Origin: Podaxis mareebaensis
Lineage: Eukaryota; Basidiomycota; Agaricomycetes; Agaricales; Agaricaceae
DNA length: 64,000 bases
Reading direction: 5' to 3'
Assembly (NCBI GenBank): GCA_018524725.1
Contig: JAEUWP010000586.1
Coordinates: forward strand, 172,132-236,131
Shown here: positions 1 through 10,820 of the stretch, one piece after another
Position numbering within the stretch: position 1 is the first letter of the stretch
How the letters are laid out: every line of letters starts with the position of its first letter
Made by a program: the position numbers and the translations under genes
Notes under the pieces: generated by a model
What the model saw: the letters and a program-made list of their open reading frames with translations, nothing else
Database searches by the model: none
Told to the model about the DNA's origin: nothing

Positions 1-1628
1 GCCCGCCATGCCCGCCATGGCTTGTGCTATTTCAGATGTACACTAGGACGTGTGTTCATCGATTATAGTTGGTTCTGAGCGGTTTTGGATTATGGTTCGG
101 AAATGTTACATCATTCGCTCACTTCTGACGAAACATCCTTCAGCATTTTTTTTCTGGATCGTAGTATACTTAATTATTCGCAGTAAAATGAGGCTAGCCT
201 CTCGCTGTCAACTTATACCCTCTGTTTATTTCTTTCTACTTCCTTTCTCCTTGTAGGAGGCGTATATACGTACGCATATCACGTTGTACTCAGCCAGTAG
301 TTACGAGATGGTATTGTGAGTCTTTATCAAACAGATCTTAGGGGAGAAGGCTTTTCATTGACTTTGCATTGCGAGTCATGACTGCATAGACAATGGGACG
401 GTGACCTAACGCCGTGAAGGGAGTGAAGGTCATCATGTCCATTTGTACATACAATAAAAATAAACCCTACTTGTGATGCGGTTGCGACGTCCAAACCGCA
501 TTGTTGTGATGATGGAAAATTTTCAAGACACTTGGCGCCCCCGTCATCGCCTCGGAGAAGCTAGGAGCTGGCGCTAGGACGCGCGAAAGTGGAGACAATC
601 AGCACTAGACTCAGAGGTATCAGAAGACTAATAATACATTGCCAAGTCAATCACCCAGCCGAGTCCCCCTCTTAACTGGTAGTCATCCCTCACGACCTTC
701 AGCTATTACGACTCAGTTTCCGACCATTGTTAGTTATGAAAATACGCAATGATATTTTGTCTATGAATCAGCAAAAATGCTCGTGGAACATGCCCCAAAA
801 AAGCATGTAAAGCGTCTCTAACTTGTGAATAACTTGGCTTTTGGGAACAAGGTTATCAAGCCACATCTTCCTCCCCAGAAATGCAATAGTTTCTGGCTAA
901 GGACACCATATAATCGGTTTTCTGCCCTGCAACATTACGTTAAATGTATTTGAGGCTTTTTTGAGGACGGGTAAGTAACAAATTTGGTGGACGGGGAGAG
1001 GTGAAAACTAGTGACATGGCGTAAAAGATTTTCGGCCGCAGCTATGTGCTGTCCGACTCGGATGCTAACTAAACATTTAGAACCAAATACAGTGCCTCGC
1101 TCATTTAACAAACCCGATAATCAGCACCTGAGCATGAGCACCGGTCAGCGTTATCAGTCTTTCTGATCCCAAGAGCCACCAGTGTTACGTATGATAGTTA
1201 TCATATATCAACCTTGGGTCGATTTTGGGTCGATACCTCCGTTAAACAACGTTATCATGACCCTAACCTATGTATCAATTATGACATGACAGTCCATCAG
1301 TTCTAGCAGCAATCAGTTAAGAGAAACTGAACTCTAATGAGCGCAACCTGTCGGGTGCACACCAGCCAACTGCTTGACTACCCGGCTATGGAAACACATG
1401 GGTCTACACGCCACTGAGAAAGTATGTAATGAGACAGATGCAACAAAGGTGTTTACAACACAAACATGGTACAAGATCAAATCATTTGGAGAGCTTGAGC
1501 AACAATATGTGATATTTACGGGTTCTTTATAAAAGAATTACATACATAGCAAAACGAGTTGATCGAACTCGAGCGAACAATCCCTAGATTGTCCAGCAAA
1601 GCGCCTTCTTGCCCTTCACCAGATCCAT
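1..1628. other. No gene recognised
   Basis: About 1.6 kb with no reading frame that resembles a protein and no RNA gene that I can see. Short frames are present but none shows conserved motifs or a coherent splice pattern. The right part probably holds the 3' UTR of the minus-strand gene that ends at 1629. Confidence 0.5.
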
Positions 1629-3447
1629 CTAACGGTGACAGAATGCAGAAATTAACAAATCCTGTAGTCCCCGCTTCTTCACCCATCCGTGCGAAGCGAA
1701 GCTTCTCTTCCGCTTCATATCTCGCACCAGAGCTGACTTACTGGGGAACATCAGCTCCTTCACCGCCCGCGGGCCCTCGTGTCTCTTCGACAAATACTCT
1801 TTGATATTCACAAATACTCGAGTCTTGATGAATTTCTTTGCGGATTTAATGGACCGGGGGAGGAGGGTGAGGTCGGTTAGGAGCCCGAGCTCAATGATAA
1901 GTGATTGGAGAAAGGTGAGGCGGCAGCTTAGGTCTTGGCGTGCCGAGGGGTTGGATATGTAGCTATCGAGTTACCATGTCAGCACAGGCCGAGTTGTCGT
2001 GGGTTCGATCCAGGTCCAAGTTTGAATTCAAGGGAGAGCAGAGTTGAAAACAGAATCCAGAGAAGTCACCAGGTAAAAGGAAAAAAGAACAGCATATTTC
2101 AGCCCCTCGTCCAGGATGGTATCATTCAACTGGGCCCACGCACGATGTGATATAGCTGACAGCTTCATCGTACGGTGTTGGTGATTCCTGGCTGTAAGTC
2201 TGTTCGGACACCTTTTCGGCTGTGACTGTGTTATGCTGAGTGGAAAGATCCTTGTCCTCGTCGTCGGTGTTCGTAGCAATGCTTGCAGGTATTTTCGTAG
2301 CGGGTGCTGAGGCAGGGGAAGTGAGAGCAGAAGCAGATGTCTTATCCTTCTTCTGTTTCTTTATCTTCTTTGCTGCCCCGAGAGGCTTCTGTACGATGGT
2401 AGGTGTCTTGAGAGTCTCGGAGGAAAGGGACGAATGTAAATGATGGACTTCTGAGGGAGGCGTAGGAGCGGCTGGTCCAAGCGACTCCCTTTCTTCCCTT
2501 GACCCTATGGCGTAGAGCGCCGAAGGCGATCCAGAGGGAACAGAGGTGGAATCAGTGTTTGAAGAGGGTACAAGCGTCGCCGTCGAAACGCTTTTGGCCA
2601 GCACAGGTGCAACAATGGGAGGCATAGAAGTTTCTTCCGTCATATGCATAGCGGCTATGTCAACGGAATCCTTATTTCCAGACTCCCTCTCCTTCTCCTT
2701 CTCCGTCTCTTTCTCTATGACAGCTTTACCCTTCTTCAACTCCCTCGCTGCAGCTGTCTCTTCCTTCCTAAGCGCTTTCGCGGCCGCTCTCTCTTGCTTC
2801 TTCTTTTCTTTTCTTTCCTTCCTCTTCTGCTTTTCCTCTTCAGTCCTTTCCTTCCCTGCCTTCTTCGCCTTCTTCAGAGCGCCCGCGATACTTGTTTCGG
2901 TCTTGACAAGCATCTTCGTCTCACTCGTTTCCTTGGTAGGCTCAGCATTGGTGCTGAGTTTATCCAACTCCTTCGCGAATTCCGAGGCCGCGACATCTTT
3001 ATTCACTTTAGGCTCTGAACCCGAATCCGTTCCGAGTCGAATATTGGGAGGAAGACCCCGGATGGTGTCTGTCTGACTAGCAGCGGACCCAGAAGCCAAA
3101 GTCATCTTTGCCTTTGTCGGTGACCTCGCGCGGCTTAGCACCACAAAGTCGTCGTCGGAGAGCACAGCACTTCCATGGATCCCTTCCGAAAAGTCCTCGC
3201 TTTCTGAAACATTCCACACTAACTCATCGTCATCCGAGAACAACGGTTCTTCTCCAGCGTTGATTGCGGTGGTGTGAGGGGTTTTAGGAGGAACAGTATT
3301 GATTGGAAGATGCTGCCGAACAGCGACAAAGTCGAAACCTGAGGAAGACAACGATGACACGGACGCTGATAGCGTCGGCGAGGCAATAATGAGCGAGTCA
3401 GAAGGGCTCGAGATGCCCGTGGACGTAGGCGTAACAACGGCCGCCAT
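1629..3447 (-). CDS. Conserved fungal protein of unknown function, disordered with a basic coiled middle
   Basis: Two exons are inferred: 2144-3447 and 1629-1962, joined across a 181-nt intron (donor GTGCGT at 2143, acceptor TAG at 1963), giving about 545 aa. The start is the ATG at 3447 (MAAVVTPTST). The frame is open upstream, but no ATG lies between it and a TATA sequence near 3833. The N-terminal third has two short conserved-looking acidic/aromatic islands (FDFVAVRQHLP and DDELVWNVSE...DDFVVLSR). The middle is a Lys/Glu/Arg-rich helix, and a low-complexity Ser/Thr/Ala region follows. The C-terminal exon reads like a folded helical domain (FVNIKEYLSKRHEGPRAVKE ... ALVRDMKRKRSFASHGWVKK). 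I do not recognise the family. Without the second exon the protein would stop shortly after TSCVGPVE, so the splice matters. Confidence 0.7.
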
Positions 3448-4104
3448 TACCGATGCGAGAGAAGGATAAGGGAACGCCACGTAAACTGTCCCAGTCGATG
3501 GCGCTGTCAAGAAGAATCAGGGGGGATGCCAAGCGGCAACCCGATTAAGGGGGACTGGCCAGGAGTTAAACACTACAATCAGGAAGGCAGGTAAAGGAGG
3601 TCAAAACTCAGTGAGCCGTAGAAGGAGAAAGCAACGCTCACAACAGAGTGGTGGATACTAATATCCAATGAGAGCTGACGGTGCTCGATAGCGAAACGCT
3701 GTTTGGAAAGTGCCACCCGGTTATGCAGAGAGAAGCGTCTAAGAGTTGTTGAAGTGTCTCGAACTGGGACGTCTTCGGTCCCGTGTACCTTTGGGGGTGA
3801 CAGTAAGCACCAGATCAGAGACAGTCAGGAGGTATATATAGGCCGAGTCGAGGAAGGCAAGAAGGGAAAACCCATCGTGTGAGGGGCATAGGCGGTAGCC
3901 AAAATGGTGGAGACATCAGTGCCTCACCCGTAGGTCCGAGTATGACAACATCCCTACCCCTTTCGGTTCGCCATCACCAATTTACCCAAGCTCCTTTTAT
4001 CTTCATAATAGTCATTAATCAGGGGGAAGGGGCTAATACACTTTCTGACTAATTTTGAGATACCTCATTGGACATGACTTCGTTGCCAGACGATAGTCGA
4101 ACCT
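3448..4104. promoter_or_regulatory. 5' leader and promoter region of the 1629-3447 gene
   Basis: 657 bp between two minus-strand genes. It contains the long ATG-free leader and TATA element of the downstream gene, then the probable 3' UTR of the RCC1-repeat gene. No additional coding frame was recognised. Confidence 0.4.
3833..3840 (-). promoter_or_regulatory. TATA-like element upstream of the 1629-3447 gene
   Basis: An uninterrupted TATATATA lies about 390 bp upstream of the proposed ATG. The stretch between it and the start codon has no ATG on the minus strand, as expected of a 5' UTR. Position and composition fit a core promoter, with no experimental support. Confidence 0.4.
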
Positions 4105-6346
4105 TTACCCCACAATCTTCCAGTATACCGCACTATTGCCGTACCCGGCAACTATCCGCTGTTCAACGAGAACGTTGCTCTTCCAAGTCTGTCCTTTGAG
4201 GTCCAACACCTTAGCTTTCTTCCTCATCAGCATCAGCCGTTCGCCATCCGGACCTTCTAAAGTGGTGGGCATGGCGAGGCTGCCCTTCCTCCCATTACCC
4301 AACTCGTGGTCATAATTCTTACCCCAAACCATGAGATCTTGGCCGCCGACACCATGAGATTCTGCTGAAGAGTCGAGTGCAACGAGGACGTGGCCAGTAG
4401 GCGAGATAGTGACCTCGGTTGGCATTATTGGCTCCAATTGCTTCGTGCGGTCGCTGTCTATGTGTCATAGTTAATTTCACTGCCAGAGAGTACGGATTAG
4501 ACACGGAACTCACACTGAAGAAGCCCGCTCACGTTCTTGACTCGAACTGGGTTGCCTTGCGAGGTGGTGTAGGTGTTATTACCAAGTCCGCCGTTCTGCC
4601 CGTTACCACACATGAGAAGATCCATTATCCTGGGAGTGTCAGTATTCGAGCGTTCCACGATGAACGACGTCAGGTCACCTCCTGTCATGTTCGGTCAGTA
4701 CAAATCCTTGCACAAATAACTTCACAACGTGCGGGTGACATGGGAAATTCTATCGCACCTGCAGTTATGTTCAAACATTTACTGCGCGTATTGTTTGGAA
4801 CCATTCGCCATAAGATAACCTCTGTTGGTACGGTGATCGTGTTCAGAGTCACGCTCGAACCAAGCCCAATTTGACTGCATATCGGGATTGGTTAACGAGG
4901 GATTAAACGAGGGAACGAGAAGCGACCTACCCATACTCGTTCGCGCCCCATCCAAGCACACGTCCAGTAGGTGTTCGAACGAAGCTGCTCCTGCCACCAG
5001 CAGCAATCTGGCTGACATCAACTCCCCGAAGAACTGGAATCTCGTAAAGATGGGTGCACCAGTGAATGGTGGAATCATCAATATTCGAAAGATCCGCTGG
5101 TACACCAGAGGAAGGCGTAATGCGGACGGATTTCGCAGACTTGGCAGACGGATCTTGGATGGTCTTCGGGGCGAGCTCGATCTTGAGGACTTCTGGCTTC
5201 GCGCCCGTGATGGCAGCGGCTGGGTCAGGAATCTCGAACGTTCGGAATCCAAGTTGCCCGAAGCGATTGGCCTCTTTGTTCACTGGATGGGCAAATGTAC
5301 GACCCTTGTTGGTAAGTGCAAGAAGATGATTATCCCCAGCTGCAATAGAGACGAATCTACAATGTAAGGTCTAAGCATAAGAACACAGTTCAGGGAGAGC
5401 AAGCATACTTTTCATTCCAAGCAAGGTTTTCCTTCGGTGTGATTTCCTTGTATCGGATATTATTATCGTCTCCCAGAAGCCAGCCCATGCCGAACCACGA
5501 TTTATTGGGTGGGGGATTGTCCAGAGAAATTTTCTGGTCCATGACATTCGCAGCGAGAACATAGACCTTCCCGGACGCAGAAAGGGCGTATACTTTAGAT
5601 TCCGTCAGCTGGAGCTTCACGATGTTCTAAAGCCCAAGTTTAGTCACGGCCAGCTCTTGTAGATATAGCAATCGTACCTTTCCCTTCAATGTCGGAATCG
5701 GCTTCGCGCTTCCTTCTAGCATAGGCCCAAAGAATCCGTCACCCCATTGATATACGTCCCCCCTCGCATCCACGCAAGCGGCATGCCTTCGATGCAACTG
5801 CATATCCCTCAACGCAACATTATCCAGCCACCTCGCAATTGTCGGCTGCCTAATATCCTTATCTTTCTCCTTCTCCGTCGCGCCCTCCGACGAATTGGCA
5901 ATTGTAGAATTAGAATCTAGAACCTGGCAGCTTTCCAAATTTTCACTTCTATGTCAGCACACGACACAAATCCACGCGGCGAGAACCGAAAACGGAGTCC
6001 CCTCAATCAGAGGAGCTCTTGAGAAATTGGATACGCACTTGTTTGATCCCCAGACGAGAGCGTGAAGTGTGTTTGGGTCCTCCCAGAGCTTTGCATCGGG
6101 TGTTGTGCGTTTTGTTTGAGATTTGAGCGGGGTGGCGGGTCCGAGGCCAGCAGACAAGTCGGCGTCATTATAGATCCTTTGTGAATTGGTGTACCATAGG
6201 TATGACCCCGCGGCAATCCCGGACGCCAAAACGGCTGCTGCTGCCGCATTTCCCTGTGAACGAGGCACAGATGTCGCGGCGTGTCGTGCTTGCTGGTGCA
6301 GCCTGCGAAGGTGAGGCCGAATATTCTGTCCTGCACGTTTAAGCAT
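4105..6346 (-). CDS. Mitochondrial RCC1-repeat protein, FMP25-like
   Basis: A multi-exon gene starting at the ATG at 6346 (MLKRAGQNIRPHLRRLHQQA), a strongly basic, acid-free amphipathic N-terminus typical of mitochondrial import. It is followed by an Ala-rich hydrophobic stretch (AAAAAVLASGIAAGSYLWY) that looks like a membrane anchor. RCC1 blades are recognisable through the rest: VWGSNK, YQWGDGFFGP, VLGWGANEYG, MCGNGQNGGLGNN, VWGKNYDHELGNG and a closing VAGYGNSAVYWKIV. The order of anchor followed by a beta-propeller matches fungal Fmp25, an inner-membrane protein implicated in respiratory complex III assembly. At least six exons are separated by short introns, and I have not fixed each junction. 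The assignment to the RCC1 superfamily is firm. The FMP25 orthology is inference from the targeting signal plus anchor. Confidence 0.78.
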
Positions 6347-6508
6347 TGTGGCTAGCAAGTACCAGTCAAGGTCACGCAAAGGCCGGAGGGATATAGGTTT
6401 CACAGAAATTCAGTTACCCAAGCATTCCGGGAGCTGGGCGAGACAGGGACGCAAAGAATTCCACGTGATGACCTCATCTACAACGCGTCCTAAAAATAGC
6501 CCAACTGA

Positions 6509-7043
6509 CTACTTCTCCTCTACGGCTGTCGCATAAGTCGAGCTTTCGGAAGAGCCCTCCTCTTCTATATCAATCTCACAGGTAAAGCCCTCCAACAACT
6601 CCCTCCCAAGCTTCGCCTTCGAAGGAGTGGGCGGCGTAATCATCAATTTCACAACTCCCCCTTCCTGGCTCTCACTCCCAATCAAGACCGGATTCGAGGG
6701 CGATACAGATATCATATCACTTTGAGGCGACTCTGGGTGCGTGTCGGACGTATCTGAGAGGAACGTTTCTCTACGGGTGGTTATGCTACTGGCGTAGGAG
6801 GGCGGACGGCGAGCGTTGTAGTAGCTATGTCGGGCTTGGAGCTCGCTGTCGGGGGTGTGCCAAACCCGGGGCGTGAAATGTGGCATGCGAGGGGGCCGGG
6901 AGCAGACCAGTGCGATTGAAGCAGCAGCGAGGAGTAGTATTGTTATGAATACGGCGAGAATAAAGAGTGTTACTATTGCTTGTCGTCAGAAATGCGATGT
7001 GATATCTGTTGAGATATCACTTACTTGCTGTGCCTTGCTTCAT
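6509..7043 (-). CDS. Small single-pass membrane protein, unknown function
   Basis: Two exons: a 19-nt first exon (7025-7043, MKQGTA) and 6509-6972, joined across a 52-nt intron with donor GTAAGT and acceptor TAG. The spliced product is 160 aa. Residues 7-28 form one clear transmembrane helix (ITLFILAVFITILLLAAASI). A Ser/Thr/Pro-rich tail with an acidic end follows (EIDIEEEGSSESS). The short N-terminus and basic residues after the helix (SRPPR) suggest a type III or signal-anchor topology with a cytosolic tail. No family is recognised. It lies head-to-tail with the RCC1-repeat gene, 162 bp away, and tail-close to the COMPASS gene. Confidence 0.65.
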
Positions 7044-7312
7044 CTCCGCAGTTTGGTGGTACGAGGGCAGAAAGAGACCCGAGTTTAGGAGTGAATGGTC
7101 AATTAGTCTGTTATAAATCAAACCCAAGCCTTGTGGCTGGCCGATGGCGGACGGGAGACGTCTATCTTCCAGTCGGATTACAAATAGATCAACAAATTGA
7201 AGAGTACCCCCAGGAAGAAAGTCAGATTCTACAAGCACAAAATGAATACGCAATCAGCGAAGAATGACAAACAAAGAGATCCGTTATGAAGTAACATGGC
7301 TCGTAACCCGCC

Positions 7313-9677
7313 TCACCGCTCTTCCTCCTCCTCTTCTTCCTCCTCCCGAATATATTCAACTCTTGGTCTCACTCTCCTGTCGTCAACTTCTCCCTCTTCC
7401 TCCTCTTCGCCCTCCTCCATTTCAGCATAACCCTCAACGCCCTCCTCTCGCTCGCGTTCCTCCTCTTCCTGGAAATCTGACGCATACTCGCTCCCTCCAT
7501 GGCCAATATACGACCCAGCAGTTGGAGCGGGAGAGTGCTCATCCGGCACCGCAGCCCTAATTCCCATCCCACGCATCATCTCCTGTCCAGAGCCCTCCTC
7601 CTCCTTCGGTTCCCCAACATGCTTTTGATCCACAGCCATTCTATCATCCTCCTCGCGACCTTCATAGTGTGAATGTTCCTGAGGCTCAGAAGTCGTCGAG
7701 CGTTCCCTCGGAGCCACACTATTCCTCTCCGATTCCAAAGCAGCAGCCTCAATCTCCCTGTCCAAATCATATGCTGCTGTAGAGTACCTCAATGGACTGG
7801 GACTTGGGTATGACGAGCTTGTATATCCTCCAGCAAACGCATTGATACCGACACCAGGGTGTCCCAACTGACCAGGCGTCACAGCCCCTCCATTTGACTC
7901 TTCCTTGGGCGGCAAACCCAGGGCCTCTCGCTTCTTCGCTTCGACTTCAGCAGCCTTCTTCGCCCTCCTCCTTGCTTCCGCTTCCCTCCTCTTCCTTCTT
8001 CGTTGCTCGGCTTTTTCCTCTTCGCGTTTGCTGGTCTCTTGCCAACGGATTAGCTCGACTTTTGCTTCTTCCTCTTCTATCGCGTCGAGATCCCATTGCT
8101 CCTGCATGAATTCTGGATAACGCTCACATGCAGGTCTCCAAGTTCTCGTAGGCTTCACGTCCACGTCCGCGCCATCGTTGGTGGAGTCTGGACCATCCGG
8201 GTCGCGTTTTAGTTCAGCTGGAGGAATGAGTGGATCCCTCCCTTCCAACAACGCATCAATATCCGGCGGGGGAGGATACTCAAAGTCCGGCCCAGGATTG
8301 ATGCGCACACGCGCATCGTTAAACAGCGAAATGAAGGGGTAATATCCCAACCACCCATCATCAAATGGATTCTCTCTATGCTCCTTCACACCCTCCCTCG
8401 CCCTCCTCTTCTCCCTCGCCTTCTGCGTTTTATCCTTTGGCTGCCGTAGTTGTAGATAATCGTACAAATCCTGAAATGCTAAGCCTTGGCATTCTCCGTT
8501 TACAAAGAAAGCGATTTTGGATTCCGGGCCGAGGGTAGGTAAAGACCGGAGGGGTTGTTGTGGTTTGGTAGGGGAGCCGGTGGTCGTGGTTTCTGGCGGT
8601 TTACCAGCATGAGGACCGGACTTTTTGCTTGGGGCTGATGGGACTGAAGACGACTGAGTAGATTTCCCAGAATAATCCATGAGCGCCATCATTTCCTTGC
8701 TCTGGGGGTATTCGAGAATTTCAAAGACTTCTTGGCCTTTGAGGTCGATGGGTATACGTTCACGTCGCAAGTGTGCGGGGTCATGTGGATCTTTGGGATT
8801 AGCGACACGTCTGGGTGGAAGAGAGATGTACATTCCTACGACATCCCCAGTGCTAAAGGGTTTGCCATAAGGTCTCGGTCGGGAGAGGGTGACTTTTTCG
8901 CCGGTCTTGTCACGGTAGCCATAGCTATATCCATCCAAACCCACCGGCCCATTTAACGAAGCCTCTCGTCTTCCCCACCCCAACCTCACATGAGCGCCTT
9001 CCCTCCTGACCTTTGTCGTACCACCATTCCCATTCCCACCCTCCTCAGAAACCCCGTTGTACTGCGCGCGTTCTCCGCCCCCACTTATGATCTTTACCTC
9101 TAAATACCACTTTCCCTCTCTCATAGGCGCGTTACACCGAGCACTACGAAAGCCCGAGCCCCCAGCAAGTCCAAGGCCGTCCTTCGTAACTTTGATGAAG
9201 GGGCTTCGGTCTTCCCAACTGACCCTGTAAGACGTTGGGTTGGATTCGATGGTGCGGCATGGAGTTGCATGGCCTGGAGGGTTTATGCCTGCAGGCACGT
9301 AGCGGAAACCTATACGGTTAATAGCGACCAAGTCGGTTTTGAAGTACTCGTTGGAGGGGCTATCGGTGCAGGGGACGAAGATGGGACCGCGAGAGATGGT
9401 GAGAATAGGCCGAGAGGAAAGGTCTCCCCGTGTAACGAGACTGTCGCATATAGCTGTCAGTTCGTACTCTGCAGTCCTGGGAGAGGAGACGTTACTCGTT
9501 TGTCGGTGCATTTGGAGCGTTTGCCGCTGGGGTAGAAGCAGAGTCTGAAGGAGCTGGAGAGGACGCAGCTACGTGGGCACGTTTCCGCTTTCTGGAAGGT
9601 TGTGGGACAGGGCCATTGGGGTTTCCGCCGAGGACGTTTTCTGGTGGAGGCGAGGACATGGGTTGAGAGTGGTGCAT
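7313..9677 (-). CDS. BRE2: COMPASS complex subunit Bre2/ASH2, SPRY-domain protein
   Basis: Two exons, 9496-9677 and 7313-9440, flank a 55-nt intron (donor GTAACG, acceptor CGACAG) and encode 769 aa. The start at 9677 (MHHSQPMSSPPPENVLGG) brings in a basic nuclear-localisation-type motif (SRKRKRAH). The SPRY domain spans roughly residues 110-360 and includes KVTKDGLGLAGGSGFRSARC, GKWYLEVKI, HVRLGWGRREASLNGPVG, YSYGYRDKTGEK, GDVVGMYISLP and SKIAFFVNGECQGLAF, the hallmarks of ASH2L/Bre2. These proteins activate the Set1 methyltransferase for histone H3 Lys4 methylation. The C-terminal half carries a long Lys/Glu/Arg coiled coil and a Glu-rich acidic tail ending in a run of glutamates, longer than in yeast Bre2. 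The promoter is shared with the E2 gene. Confidence 0.9.
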
Positions 9678-9773
9678 CCCTTAATTTCATTCCCTGATCT
9701 CACTTACCAAATCAGGTTTCGGTCTCTCTTGTATCATCTCTCCGCGGTCCACAGCTTCTCTACTCCCGCCACA
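9678..9773. promoter_or_regulatory. Divergent promoter between BRE2 and the E2 gene
   Basis: Only 96 bp separate the start codons of two divergently transcribed genes, so both promoters and both 5' UTRs must be packed here. The stretch is pyrimidine-rich on the plus strand just before the E2 start, as is common at fungal transcription starts. No clear TATA box is seen. Confidence 0.5.
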
Positions 9774-10820
9774 ATGGCTACTCTTCGGTGCGTGCTCATC
9801 CGTATCCTATCACCTCCTTCCTGATCTATGTGTCTAGACGCATCCAAAAGGTCACTCCCTTTCAGGCCTAAGTACAAAGATTTCGGTTAATGGTAGAACT
9901 TAACAGGAAATTGCTGATATCAAGAACAGACCGATCGAGGTATGTATTTCCCTCCCCACGCCGGGCCAATTGAATCTATATCTACAACCGTGTACAGGGT
10001 GTTACGGTAGATCCTCAGGAGGACAACTTGTTCGAATGGAAGTGCTCTATCAAGGGTGCAGTGCGTCCATTGCCACTCCAAGTTCCCCGCGTTCTCGCGT
10101 CTAACAAATGAACGCACATTCGTTTGCTTTGTCATTACTACCCTCGTACCATGAACCACCTCGCCTATCTACTCTAGCCCGATTCGCCATACAAGGGTGG
10201 TACGTTCCACTTTACCCTTAGCCTGCCAGCCAACTTTCCTTTCAAGGCTCCAACGGTGTGTCACTCCTCCACGATGGTTCTACGTCTCACATTCAACTAC
10301 AACATGTACCCTTGTTTTCCTATCTACGTGCATCTTACGATAGGTTACGTTCGCAACCAGGATCTATCACCCTGGAATCAACGAGGAAGGTGCCATCTGT
10401 GTTCCCATTCTGCGGGACGAAGTATGTCTTCCTGCCCTTCGTGCGTATTCCATTCAAGTCTGATGTCCGCCTTTAGTGGAAGCCGACTGTGACGCTTGCG
10501 TCTGGTGTGTATATTGTCGTCCTTGCGTTCGGCTACTCCTTTTTCTGATTGCATATCTATCCAGTGCTCGAGATAATCAAGGAAAAGGTCAATAACCCGA
10601 GCGCCGATGATCCCTTTGAACCCGAAATCGCTGCGGTAGGTCTGATGAGAATTCCACGGCCTATGTCGTGGCTTATTGGTGGTATTTCTTTATAGGTCTT
10701 GAAGAACGACAAGTCTAAATTCACGGCCACCGCAAAGGAGTGGGTCAAGAAGTAAGCCCCTGAATACACTGTTCCGTCGGCCGAGTCATTGACCCTTTCA
10801 TACGCAGGTATGCGTCGTAA
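9774..10820 (+). CDS. Ubiquitin-conjugating enzyme E2 (UBC fold) with HPG instead of HPN
   Basis: Ten tiny exons can be joined in frame: 9774-9787, 9838-9850, 9907-9939, 9998-10060, 10178-10255, 10344-10421, 10477-10504, 10565-10635, 10696-10751 and 10808-10820. The product is 148 aa (447 nt including the stop), the usual size of a class I E2. It starts MATLRRIQKEIADIKNRP and contains the conserved FPFKAPTVTF and TRIYHPG. The catalytic cysteine is at residue 86 in GAICVPIL, followed by WKPTVTLASVLEII, a KEWVKK helix and the end YAS. Cys86 and the WKP segment are most like the UBE2L3/UBE2D groups. It would accept ubiquitin from E1 and pass it to a substrate or E3. The tripeptide before the active site is His-Pro-Gly, not the canonical His-Pro-Asn. 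Exon lengths of 13-78 nt are extreme even for basidiomycetes. Confidence 0.88.

Noticed and set aside
1932..2015. tRNA-like stretch: GGTTCGATCC (B-box) with CTTGG/CCAAG at the ends and a TGCCGAGGGG A-box-like motif, inside the intron of the first gene
   Set aside because: The T stem does not pair (GTGGG against CAGGT), the acceptor stem has mismatches and no anticodon arm can be drawn. It could be a decayed tRNA-derived element, but evidence is too weak to annotate.
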